NCBI RefSeq assembly: GCF_003807585.1
Contig: NZ_RMBX01000003.1
Location: forward strand, 434,001 to 498,000
Length of the DNA: 64,000 nucleotides
Source of the DNA: Chitinophaga barathri
Lineage (GTDB): Bacteria; Bacteroidota; Bacteroidia; Chitinophagales; Chitinophagaceae
Reading direction: 5' to 3'
The translations under genes and the position numbers were made by a program. The notes beneath the pieces are model-generated. The model saw nothing but the letters and a program-made list of their open reading frames with translations, did no database searches and was not told the origin of the DNA. This document shows, piece after piece, positions 1-10,800 of the stretch. The first letter of the stretch is position 1, and every line of letters starts with the position of its first letter.

Positions 1-1444
1 AGGCATAGGCGTTGATGCCGCTGTTGGAGCCGGATACCTCCGCGTTGATGAACCGGTCGCCCAGGCAATGCCTGAAATAGTAGAGATAATAAAACGCCGG
101 CCTGGGGTCCCATTTCTGCTCGCCGGAAGCGGCTTCGCCCTGGCTGAAAAGCCCGTGGTCGTTCCCGTTTTCCCAGCCATTGGCAAGGTCCCAGCGGCAG
201 GCGAGGCCGTAGCGGTTGCGCATCAGTTCGCCTATCACCATCACGGCATGCATGCCTGCCACCTGCGACACCATCTGCTGGGAGCCCACCGCGAAAATAT
301 TCCACTCGGTGAGCGCCAGCGGTTTTACGGGTGCGCCGGCGGCGCTGGTAGCGGCGGTGATATGATCCGCCATGGCTTTGGTGACCGCTTCGGCGGAAGC
401 CAGCACTTCGGGCGGATTGGAGTTTGTGTTGAACGGCGTATAATAGCTGTGGATGATGTAATAATCCGCCGGTAGGCCCGCCTGTTTCAGCACGCCGGTA
501 TTCCATTCCCTGTCTGTGGGTGTGGCCCAGTTAGCCGGCTCATGTTCCAGCAGCTGCGCTCCGATAAAAATGGGTTTGCCGTTTTCGGCGGCGGCTTTGC
601 GCATGGAGTCCGCAAACACTTTGAAGTGTTTACCATACAGTTCGCCGGTAATGATCCCGGGCTGCCCGTCTTTATTCTGCGCGGGATCTATGCGGTAACC
701 CGCCTGCCATACGCCGTTGCTTTCATTGCCCACTTCCCAGTAACGCGTACGCCCTTTGTCCGCCCGTACCCAGTCCGCCGCCAGATGCGCGGCCGCGGCC
801 ACAGGATCGGCGCCGGTGCCGTACCGTGCATACCCGTAATTGACGGTGATGATGCCTTCGTTGCCCGTGAGCTGGAGCATACGGTAGTAGTTATCCACGC
901 TCAGCGTCCAGTCGTCCGTATTGCCGCCGAACCAGTAACCCGCATCTATCAGCGCGCCGTTCGCGTCCGTCAGTTTGGCGGGTGCGTCCGCCGGAGCCTG
1001 GCCCGGGGCTTTGTTCCAGAAATACACGCTGCTGTTGTTCCCCCCGGGGAAGCGGAGGATGCCAGGTTGTAGTTTGGACAGGTGATTGATCAGTTTGGGC
1101 TGGTTGACCACCTGGCTCATCCAGATGTTCGTATTGTTGCCAAACAATACGGGGGAGATTTTAGTGAGCACGGTGGATGCATCCACCGTTACCGTATAAC
1201 CGGCGGCGGAAGGCGGCGCCTTTTCCGTAAAGGCGGGCGCCGCAAACCTCCGTTGCATCCATCCATCCATGAAGAAGCCGATAGTGCCGGCAGTGGCAGG
1301 GTCCGCAGGGGTGACGATGACAGTTCCACTTGTATCCGCCCCCTGCTCTCCGCCATTGTAATTTCCTCCCCCGTTCTTTTTATTACATGCTCCCGCGGTT
1401 GTACATACCAGGCTAAGCAACCAGATTCCTCTTGCAATTTTCAT
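1..1444 (-). CDS. Clan GH-A glycoside hydrolase, arabinofuranosidase-like, 3' partial
   Basis: This is probably a secreted or lipid-anchored glycosidase that cleaves side chains or backbone of a plant-type polysaccharide. The start at 1444 gives MKIARGIWLLSLVCTTAGAC, a signal peptide with a loose lipobox, followed by a Gly/Asn-rich linker. The reading frame is open from 1444 to the left edge (about 481 codons), so the C-terminus is missing. A TIM-barrel pattern is visible: ILRFPGGNNSS near residue 130, YWEVGNES with the presumed acid/base Glu at residue 241, and LALTEWN with the presumed nucleophile Glu at residue 380. The N[E] plus later [E]W arrangement is typical of GH51, GH39 and GH30-like enzymes; I cannot fix the family. 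It lies 2 bp downstream of the glycan-binding protein and is the last gene visible in the SusC/D operon. Confidence 0.8.
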   Translation of the reverse strand, partial: MKIARGIWLLSLVCTTAGACNKKNGGGNYNGGEQGADTSGTVIVTPADPATAGTIGFFMDGWMQRRFAAPAFTEKAPPSAAGYTVTVDASTVLTKISPVLFGNNTNIWMSQVVNQPKLINHLSKLQPGILRFPGGNNSSVYFWNKAPGQAPADAPAKLTDANGALIDAGYWFGGNTDDWTLSVDNYYRMLQLTGNEGIITVNYGYARYGTGADPVAAAAHLAADWVRADKGRTRYWEVGNESNGVWQAGYRIDPAQNKDGQPGIITGELYGKHFKVFADSMRKAAAENGKPIFIGAQLLEHEPANWATPTDREWNTGVLKQAGLPADYYIIHSYYTPFNTNSNPPEVLASAEAVTKAMADHITAATSAAGAPVKPLALTEWNIFAVGSQQMVSQVAGMHAVMVIGELMRNRYGLACRWDLANGWENGNDHGLFSQGEAASGEQKWDPRPAFYYLYYFRHCLGDRFINAEVSGSNSGINAYA

Positions 1445-1446
1445 CT

Positions 1447-2670
1447 TTAATTAACCTTTATGATCCTGAAATTATCAAACGCGGTATTAAACACGTCTAT
1501 GGGTTTCGATTCTGAAATAATGCGGAAACCAAACGGTACTATACCGCCCGCTTTCAGCAGCTGGCCCATGGAAGAAGCGCCGGTGCCGGTGCCTTCCACG
1601 CCGTCCGCCGCGGTTTTGAATTCGCTGAGAAAGATCGTTACCGTGGTCCATTTATTGCCCGTATCGAACGATGAGTTCGTGGTAAGGGTGTGTGGCGTAA
1701 AACGGAAAGCGTATTGTTCGCCGAAACGGATCACGCAGATGGCGCTCGTCCAGGGCTCGCGGGTATTCATTTCAAACTTGAGGGCATAATTCGATGCCTG
1801 CTGCGTCATGACCGCGTCGGTGAACATGGGTACTTCATTGAAGTTGCCGGAGCGCCCGCCGTTCCACCAGGCGGGATCGTTTGCACCCACGCCGCCGAAT
1901 ACGCATTGCAGGTACTGGCCGCGTGTGCCGGGGAACAACGTGGCGTCGCTCTTACGCTCAGCGCCCCACCATGCCCAGTTGAATCGCGGCAGTTCGCCCG
2001 TTTCGCCGTCGTTCGTAAAGTTGCTGATCACATTCCCGCTCTGGTGATCGTTCAGCGGCCCCATGGACGTAGTGCTGCCGTATTTGGCCACGATGGTGAT
2101 GCGGCCGGTGTCATTACCGAGGTCCGGCATAATAAGGCCAATGCGGGTGCCTGCAATATCCGCGTTGAAGTCCGTCACTTCGCGGCCGCCCGGGAACTGT
2201 ATCTTTTCGATGAGCCAGAGCGCGGAGCCGACGATGATCAGCGAATCACCCGCCAGTGCATTTTCGTTGGAAATAGCGAAGATGGATGGTGGCGGAATAT
2301 CCACCACGAATGAATAATGCGTTTCACCGTGCGTGGTCACAATGTGGATCTGGTTGGGCACATCGGGGTTGGTAGCCTCGGTGGGCGCCTCCTCAGGAAT
2401 GGTAATGATAAGGTGGGTATTGGTGTTGTATGCCGGGTTAAAATATGCGCTCAACCCGTTGAAGGTGACGTCTGTAATACCGCCGAGGTTTTCGCCGGTA
2501 ATAAGCACCTGCGTGCCGGGAAGGGCGCGGGTAAAGGCGCTGTCCTGGCTGGCGGAATCCAGCAGCGTTACGGAACGCACTGACGGCGGGCCGCCGAGGC
2601 TGTTATCTTTTGAGCATGCCCACAGCAGGCTCAGCATAAGGATACATATGATGGATTGCAGTTTGTTCAT
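1447..2670 (-). CDS. Surface glycan-binding lipoprotein (SGBP-B / IPT-TIG type)
   Basis: This 407-residue protein has a lipoprotein signal (LLWAC, Cys at about residue 19). Two Ig-like IPT/TIG repeats follow, at roughly residues 35-125 and 128-210 (the turns TGENLGGITDVTFNG and GSALWLIEKIQF). The C-terminal half is rich in aromatic residues (NWAWWGAE, DPAWWNGG), like the xyloglucan-binding domain of SGBP-B proteins. Its position directly after SusD matches the SusE/SGBP slot of a polysaccharide utilization locus. It is inferred to sit on the outer membrane surface and hold the glycan for SusC/D. The gap to SusD is 17 bp. The ligand cannot be read from the sequence. Confidence 0.82.
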   Translation of the reverse strand: MNKLQSIICILMLSLLWACSKDNSLGGPPSVRSVTLLDSASQDSAFTRALPGTQVLITGENLGGITDVTFNGLSAYFNPAYNTNTHLIITIPEEAPTEATNPDVPNQIHIVTTHGETHYSFVVDIPPPSIFAISNENALAGDSLIIVGSALWLIEKIQFPGGREVTDFNADIAGTRIGLIMPDLGNDTGRITIVAKYGSTTSMGPLNDHQSGNVISNFTNDGETGELPRFNWAWWGAERKSDATLFPGTRGQYLQCVFGGVGANDPAWWNGGRSGNFNEVPMFTDAVMTQQASNYALKFEMNTREPWTSAICVIRFGEQYAFRFTPHTLTTNSSFDTGNKWTTVTIFLSEFKTAADGVEGTGTGASSMGQLLKAGGIVPFGFRIISESKPIDVFNTAFDNFRIIKVN

Positions 2671-2687
2671 GTCGGTGTTTTTTGGCG

Positions 2688-4331
2688 TTAGAATTTATAA
2701 GGCACCGGCGGCTTGCGCAGGTTCGGCGCGGCGGACATTTCCACTGCCGGGTAAGGCAGGAAAAAATTGCTCTCCGTTACTGGATAAAATGCCGGCGTAT
2801 CCGACGTGATGGTCCAGCTGGTGGCATTGATGGGAGCATTCGGCACAATGCGGTAAGTACCCCTGTCCTGCGCCCCGATCAGCTGAAGTGCTTTCGCCGG
2901 GGAGTGGTAATGCATCCGCACGATGTCGTACCATATCTGCCCTTCCATCGCCAGCTCCAGCCTTCTTTCGTTGAAGATATCGTTCGCCGTGATGACAGCC
3001 CTTTCCGGCACGCCCGCGCGTTTGCGTACTTCGTTGTAGTATTTCAGCGCCGTGGCGTCTGTGGTAGACGGAGCCGCACCCAGCGCAGCTTCCGCATACA
3101 CGAGGTATATATCCGCCAAACGGAGCATATAGGTATTGATCTCCGTATGCTGCTGTGTTACTTTGCCTTCATTGTCTTCCGGCCTGCCCACTACATATTT
3201 TTTCACCCATGCGCGGGTATTGTAACGTTCCGTACCTACCCAGTTCCAGGGCACCTGCAATTCCTGTATGATCTTTTTGCCGGGATTGGCGGGATCGTCC
3301 ACCGACTGGTGGATGTAGGGATAATGATCGCCGGGGAACATAAAGGTGGCTTTGCGGCGTTTGTCCAGCGTGGAATAAAGACGCAGCTGGTCCAGCGAAC
3401 CGCCGAGGTCTCCGCCCCATCCGTCGCCAAAACCGGTGATCTCGGATCCGTACGCCAGGAAAGCCTGCACGCTGTTTTGTGTGCCCCAGTCGCCATCATA
3501 TTTCCATTGCAATGAAAAAAGGCTTTCGGAGTTGTTGTTGTTCTTCATGAGGAAGAGGTCCTCGTAGTTCGTCATCAGCCTCGAGCCGCTGTTCAGGATC
3601 ACATCGAGCGCATGTTTTTTGGCTTCGGCCAGGTCCGCCTGGTTCAGCGTGCCGGTGATGCCCGCGCGGGTGAGATACGCTTTGGCCAGCATGCCTTTGG
3701 CGCTCCAGCTGGTGATGCGGCCGCGTAATGCGGGAGATGCCGGGAGATTGTCCACGGCAAATTGCAGATCGCGGATGATGAACTCCCAGATGGACTCCAC
3801 GGTGTTCCGGGTGATGGAAGTATCCGTCAGCAATACATTGTTGTCCACGATGATGGGCACGGGGCCCCAGTTCTGCACGAGATAGCTGTACGCCACCGCG
3901 CGCATAAAACGGCCTTCCGCGATACCGGCCTGTTTCACGTTGTCGGGAACGGACGGCGCGGTGTATTTGGTGATGTTGTTGATCGCCATGTTCGACTGTG
4001 CGATCACGTTGAAAAAGGAAGTCCAGGAAGTGTACACCTCACCGGTAACATCCGTGGTCTGCATCCGGATGTTCTCCACCTGGTAGGATCCGGACATGAG
4101 CGCCCCGCCCCTGCCGTCGCCGATGCCATGGGATGATTTGTCGTTGTAGGCAAACCATACGATGTTGTACAAAGGCGCGGTGCCGGCCAGTACCTGTTCG
4201 GGGGTTTTGTAGAAGTTGGCGTCCACGATCGCGTCTTCGGGCGGGCGGTTGAGGAAGTCTTTGCTGCAACCGGCGAGCAGGCTACACCAGAGCAACAGGA
4301 GAAATATTTTTGTATGATGGAACTTGTTCAT
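2688..4331 (-). CDS. RagB/SusD family nutrient-binding lipoprotein
   Basis: This 547-residue outer-membrane lipoprotein has a signal peptide ending LLAGC, then SKDFLNRPPEDAI, the usual SusD N-terminus. Typical features are N-terminal TPR-like helices (FMRAVAYSYLVQNWGPVPI), a central segment with AKAYLTRAG, and a C-terminal block (YYNEVRKRAGVP, FNERRLELAMEGQIWYDIVR) matching the SusD/RagB C-terminal domain. The length is normal for the family. It follows SusC by 18 bp and should form the lid of the SusC channel. The gene looks intact. Substrate identity is unknown. Confidence 0.95.
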   Translation of the reverse strand: MNKFHHTKIFLLLLWCSLLAGCSKDFLNRPPEDAIVDANFYKTPEQVLAGTAPLYNIVWFAYNDKSSHGIGDGRGGALMSGSYQVENIRMQTTDVTGEVYTSWTSFFNVIAQSNMAINNITKYTAPSVPDNVKQAGIAEGRFMRAVAYSYLVQNWGPVPIIVDNNVLLTDTSITRNTVESIWEFIIRDLQFAVDNLPASPALRGRITSWSAKGMLAKAYLTRAGITGTLNQADLAEAKKHALDVILNSGSRLMTNYEDLFLMKNNNNSESLFSLQWKYDGDWGTQNSVQAFLAYGSEITGFGDGWGGDLGGSLDQLRLYSTLDKRRKATFMFPGDHYPYIHQSVDDPANPGKKIIQELQVPWNWVGTERYNTRAWVKKYVVGRPEDNEGKVTQQHTEINTYMLRLADIYLVYAEAALGAAPSTTDATALKYYNEVRKRAGVPERAVITANDIFNERRLELAMEGQIWYDIVRMHYHSPAKALQLIGAQDRGTYRIVPNAPINATSWTITSDTPAFYPVTESNFFLPYPAVEMSAAPNLRKPPVPYKF

Positions 4332-4349
4332 GTTGTAATGGTTTATGCT

Positions 4350-7300
4350 TTAAAAATCAACACCGATGCTGGCGGAATACATCCGGGTGAGCGGGTAACG
4401 GCCTGCGTCCACCGCTATCAGCTGGCTGTTCAGCTGCACTTCCTTACCGAGATAAGCGCCCACTTCGGGATCAAATCCTTTGTATTTGGTGAAGGTGTGC
4501 AGGTTCTGCGCGCCGACGGTGAGGCGTACGGCCTTGAGCACGTTCTGACCACGAAGCACCGAGCTGGGGAGATTGTATCCCAGCTGTATGTTTTTGATGC
4601 GGATGTAAGAGCCGTCTTCCACGAAGCGGTCGGTAAAGCGGTTGCCGTTGCCGTTCAGGTCGCTGCCGGTGATGCGCGGTACGGTAGTGCCGGGGTTTAC
4701 CAGCACGTCCTTCCCGCCTTCTGATTTGATGCGGGCATAATCGAATGCTTCCACGAGCAGGTTGCGGCCCAGGTTGATGTTGTTCGGATTGGTATTGTCA
4801 AAGCTGAGGTAGTTATAGATTTCGTTGCCCTGTGCGCCGGTGAGCAGGATGCTCAGATCGAAGCCCTTGTACGAAAAGGTGTTCGTAAGCCCGAAAGTGA
4901 GCTCAGGCCATGGATTACCGATGTAGGTCTGGTCCCTGGAGTCGATGATATTATCGCCGTTCAGGTCGCGGTATTTGATGTCTCCCACCCACACGCCGCC
5001 GTCCCTGGACACGGGCAGGCGCGTACCGTCCGCCTGCGCGGGGATGGCGCTTTTGGCGATCTCTTCTTCAGACTGGAAAATACCGTCCATGATATAGCCC
5101 CAGAACATCCACGGCGCCTGCCCGATGGCGGAGCGGCTCGTAAAGTTGTTCATATACCAGGCGGAGCGGGACAGGAAAGCCGCGTCTGAATAGAACTTGG
5201 TGATCTTTGTTTTAAAAGAGGAGATGTTGAAATTCGTACGCCAGGTGAACCCGTTCTTATTGTCGATGTTCACCGTGTTGATGGTGATGCCGAAACCTTT
5301 GTTCTCCATCGCCCCGATGTTCACGATAGGCGGGTTGATGGCGCCTTCGCCGGCGGTGCCCATATACGCTGGCAGCGGGTTGGGCATCAGCAGGTTGTCC
5401 GTTTTGCGGATATAATAATCGCCTTCGATCTGTATCCTTTGTTTAAACAGGCTCAGGTTGAGGCCGATGTTTTGGGTTTCGGTGGATTCCCATTTGAGGC
5501 CCGCGTTGCCGTACTGCCCGGTGCGGAAACCGGCGCCCCAGGGTGTGGTCACGGAGTTGAGCGCAGAGTATTGTGCGCCTCCGCTGCCGTTGTTGCCGGT
5601 CATGCCGTATTCGGCGCGTATTTTTAAGTCACTGATAAACTCCAGCCCGCGCATAAAGGGTTCTTCGCTCACGCGCCATGCGGCGGATACGGAAGGGAAA
5701 TAACCCCATTTGTTCTCCGCCCCGAAGTTGGACGAACCGTCCGCGCGGCCGGCAAGCTGCACAATGTATTTGTTGTCGTATGTATAGTTCACACGGCCCA
5801 GCCAGGATTCCAGCGCGCCGGAGCCTTTGAAGCTGCCGGTGGTCTGGCCCAGTGCATCGCCGAGGTTGATACTGGGGATCTCGTTGCTGGCAAAACCGGT
5901 ACGGGTGGCGCTGAAACCCTGGTAACTCCAGGCCTGCGCTTCGTGGCTCGCCATTACGCCGATGCTGTGTTTTTTGATCGTGGTATTGTATTGCAGCAGT
6001 TCGTTCAGGTTCCAGTAGAAGTTGCGGTTCGTGGATACGCTCAGGCTGGCCTTTTCATTGGCATTGTACCCCAGGCGGTAAGTGGGTGTGAACTTGCTGC
6101 CGTCCGCATAATCAAAACTGCCGTTGAAGCTCGTGCGGAACACCAGTCCTTTAATGATCCCCACTTCCGCCGTAATGCCGCCCAGACCGCCTGTTTTTTT
6201 CAGGTTGTTGTCTATAAGGTTGGCGATAGCCACGGGGTTCAGCGGGGCAAATTTGGCGTTGCTGCCGTATTCGTTTTCAGTAGCGCCGCCCCAGCTGCCG
6301 TCCGGGTTCTTCACCGCGATGTTCGGAGCAAGGTTGATGGCGTTGCGGATCACATCTTCGCTGGTGGAGGCCAGTTTTTCCTTCGTCTGGAAGAAGTTGA
6401 GCGAAGTGCTCAGCTTCAGCCATTTGAACGCCTGGTTGTCCAGGTTCAGCCGGAAGGAATAACGGTTAAAATTGGAGCCGATGGCTACCCCTTCCTGGTC
6501 GAAATATTCGCCGGACATATAATAGCTGGTATTGTTCACGCCGCCGCTGACGGTCACCTGGTGTTTTTGCAGGGGCGCGGTCTGGAACAGTTCTTTCTGC
6601 CATTGCGTGCCGTCTCCCAACACGGAAGGATTGACGAATTCAGGCGTAGGTGTGCGGCCCAGGAGGCGTGCTATTTCATTGTTCATGATGGCGAACTGCT
6701 GGAGGTTCATCACGGGCAAAGCGTCCGGTTTGTCCTGCAGGGAATAGAGGTAATTATAACTTACTTTGAAAGCACCGGCTTTGCCGCGTTTGGTGGTGAC
6801 CAGCACTACGCCGTTCGTGGCGCGGGACCCGTATACCGCGGTGGCGGACGGCCCCTGCAATATCTCGAAGGATTCGATGTCCGAGGGGTTGATGCCGGCT
6901 AAAGGATTTACCGAGCTGGTGTTGCCATAACTTACGGTTGCGGGCTGCATCTGCACACCGTCGATGACGTACAGCGGCTCGTTCGTACCGCTCAGGGTGT
7001 TCACCCCGCGGATCACAACGGATACGCCGCCGCCGGGCTGCCCGGTGTTCTGTGTAACGTACACGCCGGCTGCCCTGCCCTGGAGGGCCTGGTCCATAGT
7101 AGTATTGATGGTCCTGTTGATATCCGCGGAAGAAACGGATACCTGCGCGCTGCTCTGGTCCGTTTTTTTCATGGTACCGTACCCTACCACCACTACGTCT
7201 TTCAGTAGGCGCTGGTCTGTTTCGAGCGTGGTATTCATCACGTTGGAAGAGGCGCCTACACGCAGCTCCCTCGTGGCCAGCCCGATAAAGGAGATGCCAA

Positions 7301-7562
7301 TCACCTGGCCGGTGGAGGCGTTGATGCTGAAGCGGCCTTCGCCGTCGGTCACTACGGCATTGGTGGTGCCTCTTACCGCCACGGTAGCGCCGGGTACCGG
7401 TCTGCCGGTTTCAGCGTCTGTAACCGTGCCCGTGATCTTGCGGGGAGCGGATTGCCCGGCCGGCGGGGTGTTTTGTGCATGTGCCGGTAAGGCAAGCAGC
7501 CAGATGCAGATCATAGCCCATAGTGCCAGGCATGACCGTACTGTAATGCTGTTTTTTTTCAT
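4350..7562 (-). CDS. SusC/RagA family TonB-dependent outer membrane receptor
   Basis: This 1070-residue protein imports oligosaccharides across the outer membrane, powered by TonB. The N-terminus is a signal peptide ending PAHAQ. A carboxypeptidase-regulatory-like beta-sandwich spans about residues 40-115, with GTVTDAETGRPVPGATV. The SusC signature DVVVVGYG lies at 122-129, the plug at about 130-250 (LQGRAAGVYVTQ, PLYVIDGVQM), and a beta-barrel extends to a C-terminal aromatic (SASIGVDF). There is no STN domain, so control is expected through the adjacent hybrid two-component regulator rather than FecR. It is the first gene of the susC-susD-SGBP-glycosidase run. Confidence 0.96.
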   Translation of the reverse strand: MKKNSITVRSCLALWAMICIWLLALPAHAQNTPPAGQSAPRKITGTVTDAETGRPVPGATVAVRGTTNAVVTDGEGRFSINASTGQVIGISFIGLATRELRVGASSNVMNTTLETDQRLLKDVVVVGYGTMKKTDQSSAQVSVSSADINRTINTTMDQALQGRAAGVYVTQNTGQPGGGVSVVIRGVNTLSGTNEPLYVIDGVQMQPATVSYGNTSSVNPLAGINPSDIESFEILQGPSATAVYGSRATNGVVLVTTKRGKAGAFKVSYNYLYSLQDKPDALPVMNLQQFAIMNNEIARLLGRTPTPEFVNPSVLGDGTQWQKELFQTAPLQKHQVTVSGGVNNTSYYMSGEYFDQEGVAIGSNFNRYSFRLNLDNQAFKWLKLSTSLNFFQTKEKLASTSEDVIRNAINLAPNIAVKNPDGSWGGATENEYGSNAKFAPLNPVAIANLIDNNLKKTGGLGGITAEVGIIKGLVFRTSFNGSFDYADGSKFTPTYRLGYNANEKASLSVSTNRNFYWNLNELLQYNTTIKKHSIGVMASHEAQAWSYQGFSATRTGFASNEIPSINLGDALGQTTGSFKGSGALESWLGRVNYTYDNKYIVQLAGRADGSSNFGAENKWGYFPSVSAAWRVSEEPFMRGLEFISDLKIRAEYGMTGNNGSGGAQYSALNSVTTPWGAGFRTGQYGNAGLKWESTETQNIGLNLSLFKQRIQIEGDYYIRKTDNLLMPNPLPAYMGTAGEGAINPPIVNIGAMENKGFGITINTVNIDNKNGFTWRTNFNISSFKTKITKFYSDAAFLSRSAWYMNNFTSRSAIGQAPWMFWGYIMDGIFQSEEEIAKSAIPAQADGTRLPVSRDGGVWVGDIKYRDLNGDNIIDSRDQTYIGNPWPELTFGLTNTFSYKGFDLSILLTGAQGNEIYNYLSFDNTNPNNINLGRNLLVEAFDYARIKSEGGKDVLVNPGTTVPRITGSDLNGNGNRFTDRFVEDGSYIRIKNIQLGYNLPSSVLRGQNVLKAVRLTVGAQNLHTFTKYKGFDPEVGAYLGKEVQLNSQLIAVDAGRYPLTRMYSASIGVDF

Positions 7563-7894
7563 ACGTGCAATTAGTTTTGTGGATTGGGAATTGAGCGTTT
7601 TAGTTTGGTTGTTCGTTTTACGTGGTTGTTATGTCAATTTCATAAGTGGACCTGTTCACTGGAATCGTCAGGTTAAAAATAAACAGGGCCTTCCAGAGAG
7701 GGGTGCCTGCCTTGTTTAAAATAGAGGGTGGGAATGTTGCCAGCCCCCGGCGGGATGTTAATTTGAGGGGTATGATTTGTAGCCTGCCGGTTCTGAAACA
7801 ATTGGATATCATGCGGTTATTTCACAGGTCAGGGAAAAGGTTCCCGCTGCCGGGAAATGATTCCCGGCCGGCCAGCCTGTAATGATAAACGCTG
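7563..7894. promoter_or_regulatory. Intergenic region upstream of the susC operon
   Basis: This 332-bp gap between the end of the hybrid regulator gene and the susC start holds no convincing gene. It must carry the susC operon promoter (minus strand), but I found no perfect TAnnTTTG on that strand. Near 7841-7856 the sequence TTCCCG-CTGC-CGGGAA forms a short hairpin. It overlaps a second alternative pairing with a further TTCCCG at about 7861-7866. On the minus strand this lies just past the regulator stop and is followed by a short T run, so it could terminate the regulator transcript. Confidence 0.4.
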
Positions 7895-10800
7895 TTATTT
7901 CCTCATAGCGGTGGCATAGGCGGACGGCAGCATGTGATACGCCATCTTAAAATACCGCGCAAAGTACTTGGGATTGTTGAAGCCCACTTCGTACGCCACT
8001 TCGGTGATGTTCATTTCGGTTTTGGTGAGCAGCATAGCCGCCTTTTGCAGGCGTACCGTGCGGATGAACTCTATGGGAGGATGCCCCGTAAGGGCGAAAA
8101 TGCGTTTGTATACGGATACCCGGTTCATACACAGCTCCCGGCTCAGCGCTTCCACCGAAAACGCGGGGTCGGAAAGATGTTTCTCCACGATCTCCAGCGC
8201 CCGCTGCATGAACTTCTCGTCGCCGGACAGGCCGTTGGCCCCTTCCGGTTCTTTCTGGGGGATCACCAGCTGTACAGGCGCCTGCCGTGCCAGCAGGTTA
8301 CGCACGCGGGACAGCATGATCTCAAAGTTGAACGGTTTGATCAGGTAATCCGCCGCTCCGGTCTCCAGCCCTTTCAGCTGCTCCTCTTCCGCCGTCTGCG
8401 CGGTGAGCAGGATCACGGGGATGTTCCGGGTACGGGCGTCCCCGGCCATTTTGCGGCAAAGCTCCACCCCGTCCATCACCGGCATGGTAATGTCGCTTAC
8501 CACCAGGTCCGGCAGCTGGGCCAGGGCTTGCTGCCAGCCCGCGGCACCGTCCGGAGCTTCTATGATATCGTAATATTCCCGGAGGTTGTCTTTCAGGTAA
8601 AACCGGAAATCCTCATTGTCTTCCACAATTAATATGGTCTGCCGCTTTTTGTTTTTCTTTTTACCGTTGGACAGGAACACCTGTTTCTGCGGTAAGGCCG
8701 GCACTTCCGCCTCAGCCTGGCCGGCGGGTGTGAAGGGCAGCCTGACGGTAAAACTGGTGCCTTTGTCCGCCTCGCTTTCCACGGCGATAGTGCCGTTGTG
8801 CAGTTTTACAAACTCCCTGGTGATGGCAAGCCCGATGCCACTGCCCTGGTTCACATACTGCCCCGGCTGGTCGCTTTGGAAAAACCGCTCGAATATTTTC
8901 TCCAGCTGTTCCGCCGGCATACCGATGCCGGTGTCTTTTACTTTCAGTTCCAGGATGGCCTGGTCCGGCTCCGGCGTTACCTCCGCCGTGACGGATACTT
9001 TTCCGCCCTGCGGGGTGAATTTAAATGCATTGGACAGGAGGTTGAACAGGATGCGCTCTACTTTGTCATGGTCAAAAAACACGTTCAGCTGGGGGCAGTT
9101 CGCGGTGTAGGAAAACTCCACGCCTTTTCTTTCCGCCAGGTCCGAGAAGGACTGGGCCACTTCTTCCAGGAACCCCATCAGCTCGCCTTTTACGGGCACG
9201 GGCTTCAGTTCCTGCATTTCCATTTTACGGAAGTCCATCAGCTGGTTCACGAGGTTCAGCAGGCGTTTGGCATTGCGGCGGATCAGCTGGAACTGCTGCT
9301 TTTCTTCCGGGTTGCCGCTTTTGCGGATCATGTCTTCTATCGGCGAAAGTATCAGCGCTACCGGCGTTCTGAACTCGTGGCTCACGTTCGTCAGCAGCTT
9401 GATCTTCATCATATCGAGGTCGTGCAGGCGCTGGGCTTCCTTGCGTTCCTGCTGTAAAGCAAAACGCCGGTGCGCGCGCGTGATCACCATCTTCCTGGAG
9501 AAATACAGCAGCGCAATGGCCGCCAGGATATACAGCGCATAGGCCCAGGGCGTTTTCCAGAATGGCGGCAGGATGCGGATCTGGAGCGATATGCCCTGGC
9601 TGTTCCACTGCCCGTCTTCGTCCGCGGATTTCAGATGCAGGGTGTACTCCCCGGGATTGATATTTGTATAAGTGATACGGCGGGAACGCCCGTCCGTCAC
9701 CATCCATTCCTTGTTAAACCCTTCCAGGAAATAGGTATACCGGTTCTTATCCGAATGGATAAAATTGAGCGAAGCAAAGTCTATGGAAAAGTCATTTTCG
9801 TTGTAACGCAGCCGGAGTGCCTGCGTTTCCGGCAGTGCCGCCGGCAGCACCACGTGATTGCGGAACTTTTCATTTACACCCACGGGTTTATTGAAAAGCT
9901 GCAGGCTGGTGAATACCAGTGACGGTGCTGTGCGGTACTGATGTATCTCTTCCGGTTTAAAAATATTAAACCCGTCCGCCCCGCCAAAGACCAGCTCCCC
10001 GCTCCGCAGGCTGAGCGATGCATTTACGTTGAACACCTTGCCTTGTAATCCATCGTCATCGTCATAATTGCGGCATTTGATCCGCACGCCTCCCTCCCCC
10101 TGCTCCACCGCAATCTTGCTGAGGCCGCGGGTGGTGCTTACCCAGATAAATCCCTGCCGGTCTTCCAGGATGCTGATGATATTATCATCCGGCAGTCCCT
10201 GTTCAGCACGGAAGGTGCGGAAAGTGCGCGTGGCAGGGTCAAAAAGGTTCAGCCCTTCGCGTGTGCCCGCCCACATGAGGCCACGGCTGTCGCAGAGTAA
10301 AGAACTTACGTTGTCATTACTGAGCCCGTGCGTGCCGTGCCGCAGGTGAATGAAGATGCCTTTTGATTTGTCCAGCACGTCTATACCATAAGCGGTGGAT
10401 ATCCATAGATCGCCCGAAGGTGTTTCCGCAAAAGCGGTGATATAGTTGGAATGGACGGAGTTGGATTGTTCGGCGTTGTTGTGATAAAAGATGCCGTTGC
10501 CGGGGTCGAAGCGGTCCAGGCCGCCGCCCAGCGTGCCTATCCAGAAAGTGTTCCGGCGGTCGCGGTAGATCTTCCAGACGGTTTTATTGGCGAGACTGTT
10601 CGGGTCCTGCGGGTTGTGCCGGTAGTGTGAAAAGCGGTGATGATTGTAATAATCCATCCCCCCGAAATAATAACCGATCCAGAGATTATCGTACCGGTCC
10701 GTGTAAAGGCTTACGATCACATCGTTGCTGATGCTGTTATCGTCCGCGGGGTCGTGTTTGTATTGTTTGAAGGAATTGGTTTTGCGGTCGAAATAAATGA

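Noticed and set aside
5943..6902. Long plus-strand open frame of 319 codons
   Set aside because: It is antisense to the SusC gene, with low-complexity GC-driven composition and no recognisable domain.
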